DNA of 34,171 nucleotides from Hyphomicrobiales bacterium (GCA_900472175.1 UCHD01000035.1:1-34171); one strand, 5' to 3'; counted from the stretch's first letter, positions 7,706 to 17,226 are shown. Numbers and translations: made by a program. The notes: generated from the sequence alone by a model not told the origin.

Positions 7706-10048
7706 CTACTTCAGTTCAATCTGGACCTGTTGGAGGTCGCCGTTGAACGTGAATGGTGGCTTGTATTCCGGTGTGACAGGCTGGCCGGTGTCCGCTCCGA
7801 TGCCAAAGGTATCGATGCCAAAGCGGCCAGCGACGGTTTTCTCGATTTTGCCTTCGGCAACTTTCTTGTCGTTCACGAAGATTGTTGCCGACGCGGCCTT
7901 GCCCATTTCCTTGCCGCCTTCGTAGTCGAAATCGAGGCGAATGACGGCGTCACCCTTTGGCAGAGCGTCGTCGGATTTGACGACGTAGTGGTCTTCAAAC
8001 CAGTTGTAATCGAACACCGGCTTACCGTCCTTGATGTACAAGGCCATGCCTGCCGCTATGCCGCCAAACGCCATGATCGCCCCCTCGGTGCCAGCACCCT
8101 CGGTATTCACCCTGGCCGTAAGTGACCATGATCGGTTCTTCATCTGCGGGGCAGCCGTCTCCGCGAGCCGGGTTGCCCCCGAATAGAAAGTGAACGTCGT
8201 GGCCTTGTCATCGTGGCCCGGTGCGCTTGGTTTCGGGATGGCCAATCTTGCCGAGCCACGGTCGTCAAGCGGATAGACGTGATATTGGCGGGCCACTTCG
8301 TCGAAACGCGCTTTCATCTCGGAGAGCTTTTCCGGCATGTCCTTGGCAAGATCATTCGCCTCAGAGAAGTCCTTGTCGAGATTATAAAGTTCCCAGCGAT
8401 CTTGGTCCCAGTTGCCGGGTGCCAGGTCCTGACGCCAAGGTAGGGTGTGCTGAGCGTTTGCTTTCCAGCCTTCGAAATAGATTGAGCGGTTGCTGAGAAT
8501 TTCGAAATACTGCTCCGTGCGTGCCTTGGCCGTGGGATCGGTAAAACTTGGTACGAAGGATTCACCTGCAAGCGGAAGCTGCGAAATGCCGTCTACAGAA
8601 CTTGGCATATCCACATGGGCAGCTTCCAAGATCGTCGGTGTCACGTCGACAAGATGAAGAAACTGGTCGCGCGGTTTTGCGTCATGCTTGATTTTGGCGG
8701 GCCATGAAACCACCATGCCTGTGCGCGATCCGCCCAAGTGAGAGGCGACCTGCTTTACCCATTGGAAGGGCGTGTTCCCGGCCCAAGCCCAACCGACCGG
8801 ATAGTGCGGTTCCGTGTCGGGATTGCCGATATCGTCAATGCGCTTGAGGGTGTCCTCGATCTTGGCAGGCTCTCCGCTCAGCGATTTGATTTCATTCAGC
8901 GTGCCATCGGGACCACCTTCGGAGGAGGCACCGTTGTCGCCTGCGATGTAGATGATCAGAGTGTTATCCGCATCTGGAAGTTCGTGGATCGCGTCGGTCA
9001 GGCGACCGATCTCGTGGTCTGCGAAGGCGAAATAACCCGCATAATTTTCCATAAGGCGATTGTAAAGTTTCTTCTGATCCACGCTAAGTGTATCCCAAGC
9101 GGGAACCCAGTCAGGACGCGGCGTCAGTTTTGTATCCGGAGGAACGACACCCATATCGATCTGCCGCTTGAAGACCTCCTCCCGGTATTTCTCCCAGCCC
9201 ATGTCGAACTTGCCCTTGAACTTGTCCCGCCACTCGGCAGTTACGTGATGAGGTGCATGCATCGCGCCGGGCGCGAAATACATGAAGAACGGTTTCTTGG
9301 GCGAAACCGCCTTGAAATATTTCATCCGCGCGATGGCCCTGTCGGTCATATCCGTCATGAGGTGATAACCCTCCTCAGGCGTCTTGTCGGGCTCGACCGG
9401 TGTCGTGTTCTCAAAGAGCACAGGATAGAACTGGTGCGTTTCGCCAGCATTGAATCCATAGAAATATTCAAACCCGAGACCTGTCGGCCAACGTGTGAAG
9501 GGTCCAGCGGTTGAGGTTTCCCAGTCGGGCGTATTGTGGTTTTTGCCGTACCACCAGGTCGAGTAACCATTTTCTTTTAGCACCTCTGCTACCGTCGCCG
9601 TTTCCGGCGGGATCATGGTGCTGTAGTTCGGAAAGCCAGTTGCCCACTCCATAAGAAAGCCGTTGCCGGTGTCATGATGGTTGCGGCCCGTCAAAAGTGC
9701 GGCACGCGAGGGTCCGCAGATCGCTGTCGTATGGAAGCGATTATACTTCAAACCTTGATCCGCAAGCTTATCGAGATTAGGCGTTGGAATCAGGCCGCCG
9801 AAGGTCGAAGGCTGACCGAACCCGACATCGTCAAGAAGAATGACGACCACATTCGGGGAACCTTCCTGGGCCGTTGGAATCTGGGGCCAGGCGGGTGTCG
9901 AGTCCTTGTAGGTCTTGCCTATGACGCCCTTGAACTCTTCCGTCGGCCTAGGGATCGGATCGGTGCCGGCGGCATAGGTCGCGCCTGCAAGCAGCATTGC
10001 CAATCCTATGGTGCACAAGCACGTCGCATTCTTGAATGGTTTCGTCAT
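7706..10048 (-). CDS. secreted arylsulfatase-type sulfatase, long form
   Basis: Sulfatase of 780 aa with a Sec-type leader (residues 1 to about 27, ending ATYAAG). Catalytic elements: D73-D74 in ILLDDVGFG, formylglycine precursor Cys111 in [14 protein letters not shown] (C-x-P-S-R), YGKNHNTP, the [10 protein letters not shown] histidines, and [10 protein letters not shown] near residue 375. The last ~140 residues after the sulfatase fold form a beta-rich domain with [14 protein letters not shown], like the accessory sandwich of long COG3119 sulfatases. It should cleave a sulfate ester in the periplasm; the substrate is unknown. The ATG has AAGGA eleven bases upstream, and a 12-bp palindrome lies in its leader. 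It follows the outer-membrane barrel gene by 208 bp. No sulfatase-modifying enzyme is encoded in the window, so maturation must be supplied from elsewhere. Confidence 0.94.
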   Translation of the reverse strand: MTKPFKNATCLCTIGLAMLLAGATYAAGTDPIPRPTEEFKGVIGKTYKDSTPAWPQIPTAQEGSPNVVVILLDDVGFGQPSTFGGLIPTPNLDKLADQGLKYNRFHTTAICGPSRAALLTGRNHHDTGNGFLMEWATGFPNYSTMIPPETATVAEVLKENGYSTWWYGKNHNTPDWETSTAGPFTRWPTGLGFEYFYGFNAGETHQFYPVLFENTTPVEPDKTPEEGYHLMTDMTDRAIARMKYFKAVSPKKPFFMYFAPGAMHAPHHVTAEWRDKFKGKFDMGWEKYREEVFKRQIDMGVVPPDTKLTPRPDWVPAWDTLSVDQKKLYNRLMENYAGYFAFADHEIGRLTDAIHELPDADNTLIIYIAGDNGASSEGGPDGTLNEIKSLSGEPAKIEDTLKRIDDIGNPDTEPHYPVGWAWAGNTPFQWVKQVASHLGGSRTGMVVSWPAKIKHDAKPRDQFLHLVDVTPTILEAAHVDMPSSVDGISQLPLAGESFVPSFTDPTAKARTEQYFEILSNRSIYFEGWKANAQHTLPWRQDLAPGNWDQDRWELYNLDKDFSEANDLAKDMPEKLSEMKARFDEVARQYHVYPLDDRGSARLAIPKPSAPGHDDKATTFTFYSGATRLAETAAPQMKNRSWSLTARVNTEGAGTEGAIMAFGGIAAGMALYIKDGKPVFDYNWFEDHYVVKSDDALPKGDAVIRLDFDYEGGKEMGKAASATIFVNDKKVAEGKIEKTVAGRFGIDTFGIGADTGQPVTPEYKPPFTFNGDLQQVQIELK

Positions 10049-10064
10049 GGAGCACTATCCTTCA

Positions 10065-10076
10065 GTTAAATTTAAC
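10065..10076. promoter_or_regulatory. palindrome GTTAAATTTAAC, candidate operator
   Basis: A perfect 12-bp palindrome 17-28 bp upstream of the 780-aa sulfatase ATG, within the gap after the barrel gene. Its place so close to the start would suit repression, or it may simply be AT-rich leader sequence. Confidence 0.4.
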
Positions 10077-10256
10077 CAAGTGGCTGAATTTGGACTTCAA
10101 GTATTGAATGCTGGCTACGTAACGTTGCTTAAATTGAGCACAATGCAATGCTCCGTATGCGTACGCTTGGGAGCTGTTGTGCAACTCGGGATATGAATGC
10201 CTCTTCTTTGCATATCGATTATTTCGGCGGCTTCGATCAGGAGAAAACCACCAATG

Positions 10257-11057
10257 CTATTTGGGAAACAGGAAAGTCACAGCAAGTCTCGCGCCCCAGC
10301 CTTCCGGGCCGTTGTCTGGTGCGACTGCCCAGTATCGAGCCCCTGCTGTCAAACTGACTGGCTGATCTCCGAACTTCACGAGTTTCGAAACCTGGAAGTT
10401 GAGAGGCACTGACCACTGATCCGCTTTCCAGTCGTAGGTGCTTTCCGTGTTGAAGGTGAATGTCCAGGCATCCGGGGTCGTGTAGGAGACGAACGGCTGA
10501 AGGAATGTCGAACTGATATCTTTCCGATCCCCGTCACCGGCAACGGACCAGATGTGGTTGGCAAGCGTGCCGACCGTCCATGGGCCATCCTGCTTCAAAA
10601 CCACCACAGTCGGGCCGAGGCCGAACTTGCCGCTACCCAGAAGATCATCGGAGGCGGTCGGAAGAAGAAACACTGGCCCCGCACCCCAGATGATGCCGCC
10701 TGCTGTCGGCTCTTTCGGTGAGAAAAAGAAGCTCTGGGTGATGTCGCCTATTCCGAACTGACTGCCCGACTCTCCCGCGATATCGTCCTGCCAGATGACA
10801 GGAAAGATCGTTCGCGATATCACATTCCAGTCCTCGTTCAGCGAGATCGGGATAACTGGCTGGATGTTGAGAACCTCGCGGTGTCCGTCCCCAGGGCCGT
10901 AGCCGCCGTCGTAGTTCAACTGGAACGGAACGCTGATCAGCGAGGCGACGGGATTGCTCAGTTTCTTGGCGAGATCGGTATCGGCGTCCTGCGCAAGACC
11001 CGTCATTGGGCTAGCAAGGACCAGTATGGGAACCACCCATTTAAACTTGAATACCAT
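10257..11057 (-). CDS. outer-membrane beta-barrel, transporter-like
   Basis: Protein of 266 aa with a signal peptide (MVFKFKWVVPILVLA to about GLAQ) and a mature part rich in alternating, aromatic-ended strands. It includes NPVASLISVPFQLNYDGG, VLNIQPVIPISLNEDWN and a C-terminal AVTFLFPK that ends in an outer-membrane-like strand. This pattern fits the bacterial barrel family annotated as transporter or, by misnaming, neuromedin U, related to phenol-degradation MetA-type barrels. The chosen ATG has AGGAG seven bases upstream. The open frame extends 40 codons further, but that part is basic, Cys-rich and has no ribosome site. It sits between a DUF1254 gene and a sulfatase gene and is likely the uptake pore for the substrate; this role is inferred. 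Confidence 0.82.
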   Translation of the reverse strand: MVFKFKWVVPILVLASPMTGLAQDADTDLAKKLSNPVASLISVPFQLNYDGGYGPGDGHREVLNIQPVIPISLNEDWNVISRTIFPVIWQDDIAGESGSQFGIGDITQSFFFSPKEPTAGGIIWGAGPVFLLPTASDDLLGSGKFGLGPTVVVLKQDGPWTVGTLANHIWSVAGDGDRKDISSTFLQPFVSYTTPDAWTFTFNTESTYDWKADQWSVPLNFQVSKLVKFGDQPVSLTAGARYWAVAPDNGPEGWGARLAVTFLFPK

Positions 11058-11147
11058 CGTCGTCTCCTGCTTCGGGTTTTCCTCGCGAGCGGAGCACAGG
11101 TCATGCTTGCCCGGAAGTACGTTACGGCAACAGCGACGACTTTTTCG

Positions 11148-11164
11148 GTTTAAGAGACGTAAAC
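11148..11164. promoter_or_regulatory. inverted repeat GTTTA-N7-TAAAC
   Basis: A perfect 5-bp inverted repeat about 90 bp upstream of the barrel gene start. It matches in half-site the repeats at 2746-2774 and 3048-3059. A shared regulator is inferred. Confidence 0.35.
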
Positions 11165-11256
11165 TCGACATGCTCAAAAATACACCTCGTGCAGTGCGGT
11201 CTCTACGCCCTCTTGATTTAGAGCGTCGAGACTTTGATTTAACCGGGATGTAAAAT

Positions 11257-12273
11257 TCATTTTAACGGAGCCGGCACTGGCGTCGTGTATTTCCCACTGA
11301 CAACGTCCTCGCCCGGTCGGTAGATTCTCATGCCAAGATACCAGTTGTCGCTAGGCGTAGGCAACCAGTTGGCTGCTTCACCGCACTTCTCCTTCGGCCC
11401 GTACCGCACCGTGACCGTGCCATCCTCGTTGAACTTCATCGCGCGGTTGTTCAGGTTGGAGTTTTCACTTTTCAAGTACTTATCGGCGCCGTACATCGTG
11501 AACGAGAAGAAGCCCCCCTCTTTGAAGTCCGGCTTCACATAGGTCGCTTCATAGCATTCACTGCCGCTCAGTCCGTAATCCCGATAGATGTAGACAGCGT
11601 CATTTGCTGGAAGAAGTCCCAGTGCAACAGAGGCGCTAAGTCGAAGCATCTCCGGTTTGATGACGCCACGGGCACCAGATGTTTCGTTCAGGTTGGGTAG
11701 TTTCGCCGCTTCCTTTTGATATTCCGTGCGCAGTTTGGAAAGGCTTGTCGGGTCCCAGTCAACGATTTGATATTCCTTCGGCACAGTTCCCTTCGGCCAG
11801 TTCACCGTGGTTCCATCCTGCAGAGCTATAACGTTCTTGATGTCGCCAGGGTCAGTGGGATCGATTTGGGTTCGCATGACCACGGCGGCGAATTCGGTTT
11901 CCGATTTAATCTCGAAAGTGCCGGGCGCGTAAAACACCTGATCGGTGAAATTGTCGTTCTGCATGATCATCGCTGACTGGTATCGGTTGTCATTCGATTT
12001 TGGCAAGGTGATCGTCGTGCCTTTTGGGACGTAGAACACACCGAACGAGTATACCGTGTCGCGGTTCATCGTTACGGCAGGCTGCTTGTCGAGCGGCATC
12101 AGCGATCGGTCATGGCGAAACTTGTTGGGACCGACTTCCTTTACGATATTCTTGTAGGATTCATCGACCTCTGCGCGGGCGTAGGTTTCGGGTGTGACCA
12201 GCTCCGAAGCATTTGCATATGTGGCGATAAATAGCGCCAGCCCCGCTGCTGTTCGTATCAAAATTCTTCTCAC
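11257..12273 (-). CDS. secreted compact DUF1254/DUF1214 protein
   Basis: Protein of 338 aa with a Sec signal peptide (residues 1 to about 22, ending YANA-SEL). The compact DUF1254 part has TMNRDTVYSFGVFYVPKG, carrying the N-x-D-x-x-Y motif, and the DUF1214 part has FFSFTMYGADKYLK, NWLPTPSDNW and MRIYRPGEDVVSG. It is the nearest relative of the 348-aa protein at 6425-7471. Two Cys residues (SGSECYEATY and KEKCGEA) lie in the second half and could form a disulfide after export. The start is GTG, with GGGAG eleven bases upstream. The gene begins 38 bp after the stop of the upstream sulfatase, so the two are almost certainly one transcript. Enzymatic activity, if any, is unknown. Confidence 0.88.
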   Translation of the reverse strand: MRRILIRTAAGLALFIATYANASELVTPETYARAEVDESYKNIVKEVGPNKFRHDRSLMPLDKQPAVTMNRDTVYSFGVFYVPKGTTITLPKSNDNRYQSAMIMQNDNFTDQVFYAPGTFEIKSETEFAAVVMRTQIDPTDPGDIKNVIALQDGTTVNWPKGTVPKEYQIVDWDPTSLSKLRTEYQKEAAKLPNLNETSGARGVIKPEMLRLSASVALGLLPANDAVYIYRDYGLSGSECYEATYVKPDFKEGGFFSFTMYGADKYLKSENSNLNNRAMKFNEDGTVTVRYGPKEKCGEAANWLPTPSDNWYLGMRIYRPGEDVVSGKYTTPVPAPLK

Positions 12274-12311
12274 CAGGAATACTCCCTCTTCTGTTGGATC
12301 GATGGTGTTTA

Positions 12312-14684
12312 CTACCTGATGTCGACAACAACCTCCTCAAGCTTGCCGCCAAAAGCGAATGGCGTCTGGTAGTCGTACGTGACGGGTGTACCCGTATCGC
12401 TGCCGATGTCCTGATTTTCGGAAAGCGAATATTTGAACGGTGTCGTCTTTTCGATTCTGCCCGTAGATACCTGAGCGCCGTCGATGGATATTTTTACGGT
12501 ACCGCCCTGACCCGGCTTTTCACCGCCGTCGTAGGCGAAATCCATCTGAAGTTCATGTTTTCCGGCAGTGACGGCGGTGTCGCTTTTGACGGAGTAGTGC
12601 GTTACGTCAAGATAGTTGTGCGCGGTAACCAGCTTGCCGTCTTTCATATAAAAGGCCCATCCACCCGTATTCCCACCCTGGGTGAAGATCATCCCACTGG
12701 CATTTTCACCGACCTCGACTTTAGCCGTGACAGCGAAGGACTTGTTTTTCAGATCGGGCGCAGACGCCTCCGGAAGACCAGAAAGTGCGACCGGGTAGAC
12801 GTACTTCGTACGGCCCGAGGCAAGGTTCGGTTTTCCAGTAAGGGCAGAGCTGAACCGTTCCGCGCCACGCCAATCCAACGGAAGCGCCTTGTTGGCAGAC
12901 GCCTCGGCCCACCACAGCGCTGTCATTTCTGCCAGCTTTTCAGGATTCTCATCTGCCAAATTCTTTGACTGCGTGAAGTCCTTTTCGAGATTGTAAAGCT
13001 CCCATTTGGCGGTCAGCGGATCGAAGTCACCGCGTTCTGCTTGCCACGGTTCGAACGCCAGAGAACCCGCCCACCAGCCATCCTTGTACATCCCGCGATT
13101 GGCGAACAGCTCAAAGTATTGGCTTGTGTGGAATTCCGGAGCCTTCGCATCATCGAGAACTTGAAGGAAGCTACGACCCTGGATTGGGGTCTGAGCAGTG
13201 CCATTAACAGTCCGAGGCTCTTCAACACCGGCGGCGGCCAGAATGGTCGGAGCGACGTCGATCAGATGGGAAAATTGGCTACGAATTTCACCGCCATGCT
13301 TTATCCGGGCTGGCCATTTGACAATCATGGGATTGCGAGTACCGCCGAGGTGGCTGGCGACCTGTTTTGTCCATTGAAACGGAGTATCCATCGCATGCGC
13401 CCAACCCGCTGGAAAGTGATTGAAATGCATCTCCGTACCGATCTCGTCGATGCGCGACAGCATCTCATCGGTTTTCATCAGATACGCATTGAAGAAGGCA
13501 TTCTCGTTTAATGTTCCGTCGAAACCACCCTCCGCAGACGCGCCGTTGTCTCCAACGATATAGATGATCATCGTGTTGTCGCCATCCGGGAGTTTGGCGA
13601 CATAGTCGAGAACCCTACCGACTTCATGATCGACCTGGCTGCCATAGGCGGCAAAGACCTCCATCATGCGCGAATAAAGTCGCTTCTGGTCGGCATTCAA
13701 ACTATCCCATGCCGGGAGGCTTTGGGGGCGCTCGGTCAGCACAGCATCCTGGGGAACGATGCCCAGCTTCTTCTGGCGGTCGAATGTCTCCTGACGGTAG
13801 ACATCCCACCCCATGTCGAACTTGCCCTTGAATTGTTCGATAAGTGCCTTCGGAGCTTGATGCGGCGCATGAGTCGCTGCTGGGGCGTAATACATGAACC
13901 ACGGCTTGTCCGGCTGAACAGCCTCCGCTCTTTGGAGCCATGTTAGCGCATGATCAGCCAAATCGACGCTCAGATAGTAGTCTTCGGCCGTTGGTGTCCC
14001 GAGGGCCGTTTGGTTTTCGTACAGATACGGCCGCATCTGGTTGGTGTCGCCAGCCATGAAGCCGTAGAAATGGTCGAAACCCAGACCATTCGGCCAATGG
14101 TCGAAAGGTCCCATCATGCTGGTTTCGTAAATGGGCGTATTGTGGTTTTTTCCAAACCAAGACGTGATGTAACCATTCTGGTGCAGGATTTCCGCAATCG
14201 TGGCGGTGTCCTTCGGAATGATGCCCGTATAGCCGTCATAGCCTGTGGCGACCTCAGTGATGTTTCCTGTGCCCGCGACATGATGATTGCGCCCGGTAAG
14301 GAGAGCCGCGCGCGACGGCGAGCAAACCGCAGTGGTGTGAAAGCGGTTGAAAAGCAGACCGTCTTTGGCGAGCGCTTCCATATATGGGGCCGGAACTCCC
14401 CCCCCGGCCACCGAAAACTGACCAAACCCGACGTCATCCAGTAGCACGAGAAGGACGTTGGGCGCTCCTTCCGGAGCCTTTATCGGAGCCGGAAACTGGG
14501 CGGGATCGGAATCAAGATAGGAGGTGCCCACACTGCCCCGGAACTTTTGCTCGGCATAAGGGATGGCAGCCTGGCCCCGCATCCCCGAAGAATTGGCCGC
14601 TTGTTGTGCAAGAGGTGACGTCGTTGATAAAGCTGTGGCGAGAGCCGCAACGAGTGCGCAGCAGGTAATTCTTCGATAGATCAT
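12312..14684 (-). CDS. secreted arylsulfatase-type sulfatase, long form
   Basis: Sulfatase of 790 aa with the same architecture as the 780-aa protein at 7706-10048. The signal peptide ends near SPLA-QQA (about residue 27). The metal pair is D83-D84 in LLDDVGFGQ, Cys121 lies in [14 protein letters not shown], and FGKNHNTP, APAATHAPHQ and VGDNGASAEGG follow. A C-terminal beta domain carries AFYMKDGKLVTAHN. The start is taken at the ATG preceded by CGAGG at good distance; an in-frame TTG six codons upstream gives 796 aa but has no ribosome site. It is the first intact structural gene of the block and is followed after 38 bp by a DUF1254 gene. The two long sulfatases are clear paralogues but far from identical, so they probably have distinct positions or substrates. 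Confidence 0.94.
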   Translation of the reverse strand: MIYRRITCCALVAALATALSTTSPLAQQAANSSGMRGQAAIPYAEQKFRGSVGTSYLDSDPAQFPAPIKAPEGAPNVLLVLLDDVGFGQFSVAGGGVPAPYMEALAKDGLLFNRFHTTAVCSPSRAALLTGRNHHVAGTGNITEVATGYDGYTGIIPKDTATIAEILHQNGYITSWFGKNHNTPIYETSMMGPFDHWPNGLGFDHFYGFMAGDTNQMRPYLYENQTALGTPTAEDYYLSVDLADHALTWLQRAEAVQPDKPWFMYYAPAATHAPHQAPKALIEQFKGKFDMGWDVYRQETFDRQKKLGIVPQDAVLTERPQSLPAWDSLNADQKRLYSRMMEVFAAYGSQVDHEVGRVLDYVAKLPDGDNTMIIYIVGDNGASAEGGFDGTLNENAFFNAYLMKTDEMLSRIDEIGTEMHFNHFPAGWAHAMDTPFQWTKQVASHLGGTRNPMIVKWPARIKHGGEIRSQFSHLIDVAPTILAAAGVEEPRTVNGTAQTPIQGRSFLQVLDDAKAPEFHTSQYFELFANRGMYKDGWWAGSLAFEPWQAERGDFDPLTAKWELYNLEKDFTQSKNLADENPEKLAEMTALWWAEASANKALPLDWRGAERFSSALTGKPNLASGRTKYVYPVALSGLPEASAPDLKNKSFAVTAKVEVGENASGMIFTQGGNTGGWAFYMKDGKLVTAHNYLDVTHYSVKSDTAVTAGKHELQMDFAYDGGEKPGQGGTVKISIDGAQVSTGRIEKTTPFKYSLSENQDIGSDTGTPVTYDYQTPFAFGGKLEEVVVDIR

Positions 14685-14774
14685 GGCATAACCTCGTTTC
14701 AAGTTAGACGTGATATCGGTGGATGCCTTGCGAAGTCCCGGCCCGTAGCGAGCTAAATCGAGTGAGCATGCTGA

Positions 14775-14951
14775 TCAGTTCACAAGCATGGCAACAACGT
14801 CAGTCTTCGATGGCGGGTAGCCGCTCTGAAAAGTCAAATTTCCAATGCGGGTGCCGAGACTGGTCTCCGTCTCGTGAGACTGCGCCGGAAACCTTTAAAG
14901 CCTGAAGAGCAGTGCGGCTGATAAGGTTGCACCCAAGGTCGCTCTGATCAT
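14775..14951 (-). pseudogene. head of a DUF1254 gene, truncated
   Basis: A strong ribosome site (AAAGGAG) precedes an ATG and the start of a signal peptide, MIRATLGATLSAALLFRL, which is then cut by an in-frame TAA. Past the stop the same frame continues as RFPAQSHETETSLGTRIGN and LTFQSGYPPSKT, the typical mature N-terminus of DUF1254 proteins, before a TGA at 14775. The rest of the gene is missing; the next intact gene starts 90 bp later. It is seen as a deletion remnant with an extra nonsense codon. It was likely the original first gene of the operon, so its leader may still serve as the operon's 5' region. No database search was available to confirm the family match. Confidence 0.65.
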
Positions 14952-15139
14952 GACATTCTCCTTTGTCATCCAAAACGAGATGTCTGTCACGCAATGCCGC
15001 GGTCATAGATGGGAGTGCAGCTGGGCATTTCATGACGTTCAACCTTCTACTGTGGCTGGATTCACGATACTGATATGCCGGTTTTTTGGGCAGACTATGC
15101 GCCCGGAATCACGTCGAGGCTATGCGGTTTTTGCCAATT

Positions 15140-16114
15140 TCAAAGCCATGTCTCCAAAACTTGCCGCTTGTGTCTCGTGGCCAGGGTGGCGCTCGGCTTC
15201 TCTCCGAAAATTTCCTGATACCAGCCGGACATGCGGCCGGGCTCCGAAATTCCCCATTTCCTGGCGCTTGCCGAAATCGTTTCCCGCTGGCCGCCAGATA
15301 GCAGGTCACGTCGGATTCGGTGCAGACGAAGTCTGCGTATGTAATGGAGAGGCGTCTCTCCCAATATGCCAAGGAAGGCGCGGTAGAGGGTCCGCCGCGA
15401 CGAGCCACATGCGGTCGTGACGTCCTCTATGGATATCGGCTCGGTCAGGTGCCGTTCGATGTAGTTACGGGCCAGTCCAACGATGGTTTCGTAAGATGAA
15501 GGGCGGCGCTTATCGTTTGAGCCGATATGGTTCGTGTAGTGTGACGTCGCAGCCCGCAGGACCGCGGTTCCGATATTGAACCCGGCGACCGCTTCATCTC
15601 CGGCATGTATCCGCAGCAGCGCTGTTTTCAACTCCTCGAGACGTCGCGTATCCAGAGATTTCGGATGGATGGCCGACTGCCGGAATTTCCGACAAACAGC
15701 ATACTCGAACCGTGCGAGTTCGAGCGTGGCCGCAACGTACATGGCCCCCGGCGCGTACAAAGCGTCGAATTCATATCCGGGCAGGGCAACGCCCACTGCC
15801 CCCTCCTGGACCCGCCGCAGGCCGACCCGAAAACCGTTGCCCGGTGACAGTACGATCCACAGAGTGACGGCATCATGCGAGATAACGCCTCTGGCGGCGA
15901 TACTCCCATCGATTTGTCCGCTGCTGAATACCACGCCGTCATGGGCGGTAAACACCAGGCTGCCGCCGATTTTGCCGCCGGCCATTTGGACCGCCTCGAT
16001 GTCGGCGCCCAGCACGAGATTGCGGCAGTCTTCGAGTGCCCGCACGGGAAAGTGTTGCCAATGGTCGGCGTCAACGCTCGAAATCGATTTTTCAGAAAGG
16101 ATCTTCATTGCCAC
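15140..16114 (-). CDS. AraC-family transcriptional regulator
   Basis: Regulator of up to 324 aa. The N-terminal part (about 20-200) resembles the cupin-like AraC_binding_2 domain, with the strand pattern GGKIGGSLVFTAHDGVVFSSG. The C-terminal part (about 215-315) is the AraC double helix-turn-helix, with YIERHLTEPISIEDVTTACG, SSRRTLYRAF and WGISEPGRMSGWYQEIFGE. The start is GTG at 16114, or ATG two codons on; neither has a clear ribosome site. It lies directly upstream of the sulfatase/DUF1254 block on the same strand and is a paralogue of the next gene. It is probably the activator of this block. The inducer would be bound by the N-terminal domain and is unknown. Confidence 0.9.
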   Translation of the reverse strand: MAMKILSEKSISSVDADHWQHFPVRALEDCRNLVLGADIEAVQMAGGKIGGSLVFTAHDGVVFSSGQIDGSIAARGVISHDAVTLWIVLSPGNGFRVGLRRVQEGAVGVALPGYEFDALYAPGAMYVAATLELARFEYAVCRKFRQSAIHPKSLDTRRLEELKTALLRIHAGDEAVAGFNIGTAVLRAATSHYTNHIGSNDKRRPSSYETIVGLARNYIERHLTEPISIEDVTTACGSSRRTLYRAFLGILGETPLHYIRRLRLHRIRRDLLSGGQRETISASARKWGISEPGRMSGWYQEIFGEKPSATLATRHKRQVLETWL

Positions 16115-16242
16115 GTCATAGCCATGGACCGCGCTCCCAACATCCGGAAACGGAAAACCTTGACGGCCGCGAATTGACGAGACGTCTTAGATTTCCGAGA
16201 ATGGCAGGAAATTAGCCAACTCGCTATGCGCGTTTTGCCAAA

Positions 16243-17226
16243 CTACGGGAGGTGAATGTCTGGTTTGGAGGAATCCTGTTTCACCGAAGCCAATGTTTCG
16301 CTTGGAAGCTCCCCGAACATCCGGCGGTACCAACCCGCCAGTCTGCCCAACTCGCTGATGCCCCACTGATTGGCGATAATCGCGATTGTGCAGACCTTCT
16401 CCGATTCACTGGCAAGGCCCTGCCTGATCCGATGGAGTCTGAGGCGTCTAACGTAGGTTTGTGGCGTGTCATCGAAGATATTCGCGAAGGCACGGGAGAG
16501 TGTACGCCGCGAGGTGCATGCGGCCGCGGCAATGTCGTCAAGCGCAATCGGTTCGCACAGGTGGTCGAGAATATATGTTCTCGCCCGCGCCGCGATCTTG
16601 GCATGAAGATTGGTATTGACCCGACGCTCGTGATGATAAGGCGTGCGTGCGAGATGATTGATGAACGCTTTCAGAAGCATGTCCCCGATATCTGCACGGT
16701 ACCGACGCCCGCCATGGATTCGCGCAAACTGCGCCGCGAGCGTGGTAAGGACTTCAGACGGCATCGATCGGCCATGTATTCCTGTGCCGCCGAGTGCAGC
16801 CCGGTCCAGCACCAAATCGTCTTTTGCCGCTTCCTGCTCAAGGTGATCCGCGCAGACCGTTGCAGCGACATAGAGAGAAGCGGGTGCGTAAAGAGCATCG
16901 TGTTCATCCCCGCCATGGAAGACCCCCACGTTCCCCGTTTCCACTTCCGTAAGCCAGTGCCGGCACGGCCCGGAAAGCCTCAAGGCGACACCCAGGGAGA
17001 GGGTATCGGGCGACAGCGGTCCACGCAGGGCCACCCGGCCATTGATCAGACCGCCGCTATAGATCACGCCATTCTGTTGCGAGAACACCAGGCTTCCCGA
17101 CAGTGGGCCGCAGGCCATCTGCGTTGCGTCCATTCCGGCCCCATGCACCGCGTCGGACAAATCTTCGACATGCGATATCGCGACACGGTGCCAATGATTT
17201 CGGACTTGCTGCAGACCTGTAACCAT
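16243..17226 (-). CDS. AraC-family transcriptional regulator
   Basis: Regulator of 327 aa, homologous along its full length to the AraC protein at 15140-16114. Both share the SGSLVFxxxxGVxxSxG strand and DALYAPxxxYVAAT in the sensor half. The C-terminal DNA-binding half has YILDHLCEPIALDDIAAAAC, TSRRTLSRAFANIF and WGISELGRLAGWYRRMFGE. The ATG at 17226 is preferred because GGAG lies nine bases upstream; a GTG five codons earlier is possible. It is separated by 128 bp from its paralogue. Two related regulators side by side may answer to different but related inducers, or may form a cascade over the sulfatase block. Confidence 0.9.
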   Translation of the reverse strand: MVTGLQQVRNHWHRVAISHVEDLSDAVHGAGMDATQMACGPLSGSLVFSQQNGVIYSGGLINGRVALRGPLSPDTLSLGVALRLSGPCRHWLTEVETGNVGVFHGGDEHDALYAPASLYVAATVCADHLEQEAAKDDLVLDRAALGGTGIHGRSMPSEVLTTLAAQFARIHGGRRYRADIGDMLLKAFINHLARTPYHHERRVNTNLHAKIAARARTYILDHLCEPIALDDIAAAACTSRRTLSRAFANIFDDTPQTYVRRLRLHRIRQGLASESEKVCTIAIIANQWGISELGRLAGWYRRMFGELPSETLASVKQDSSKPDIHLP

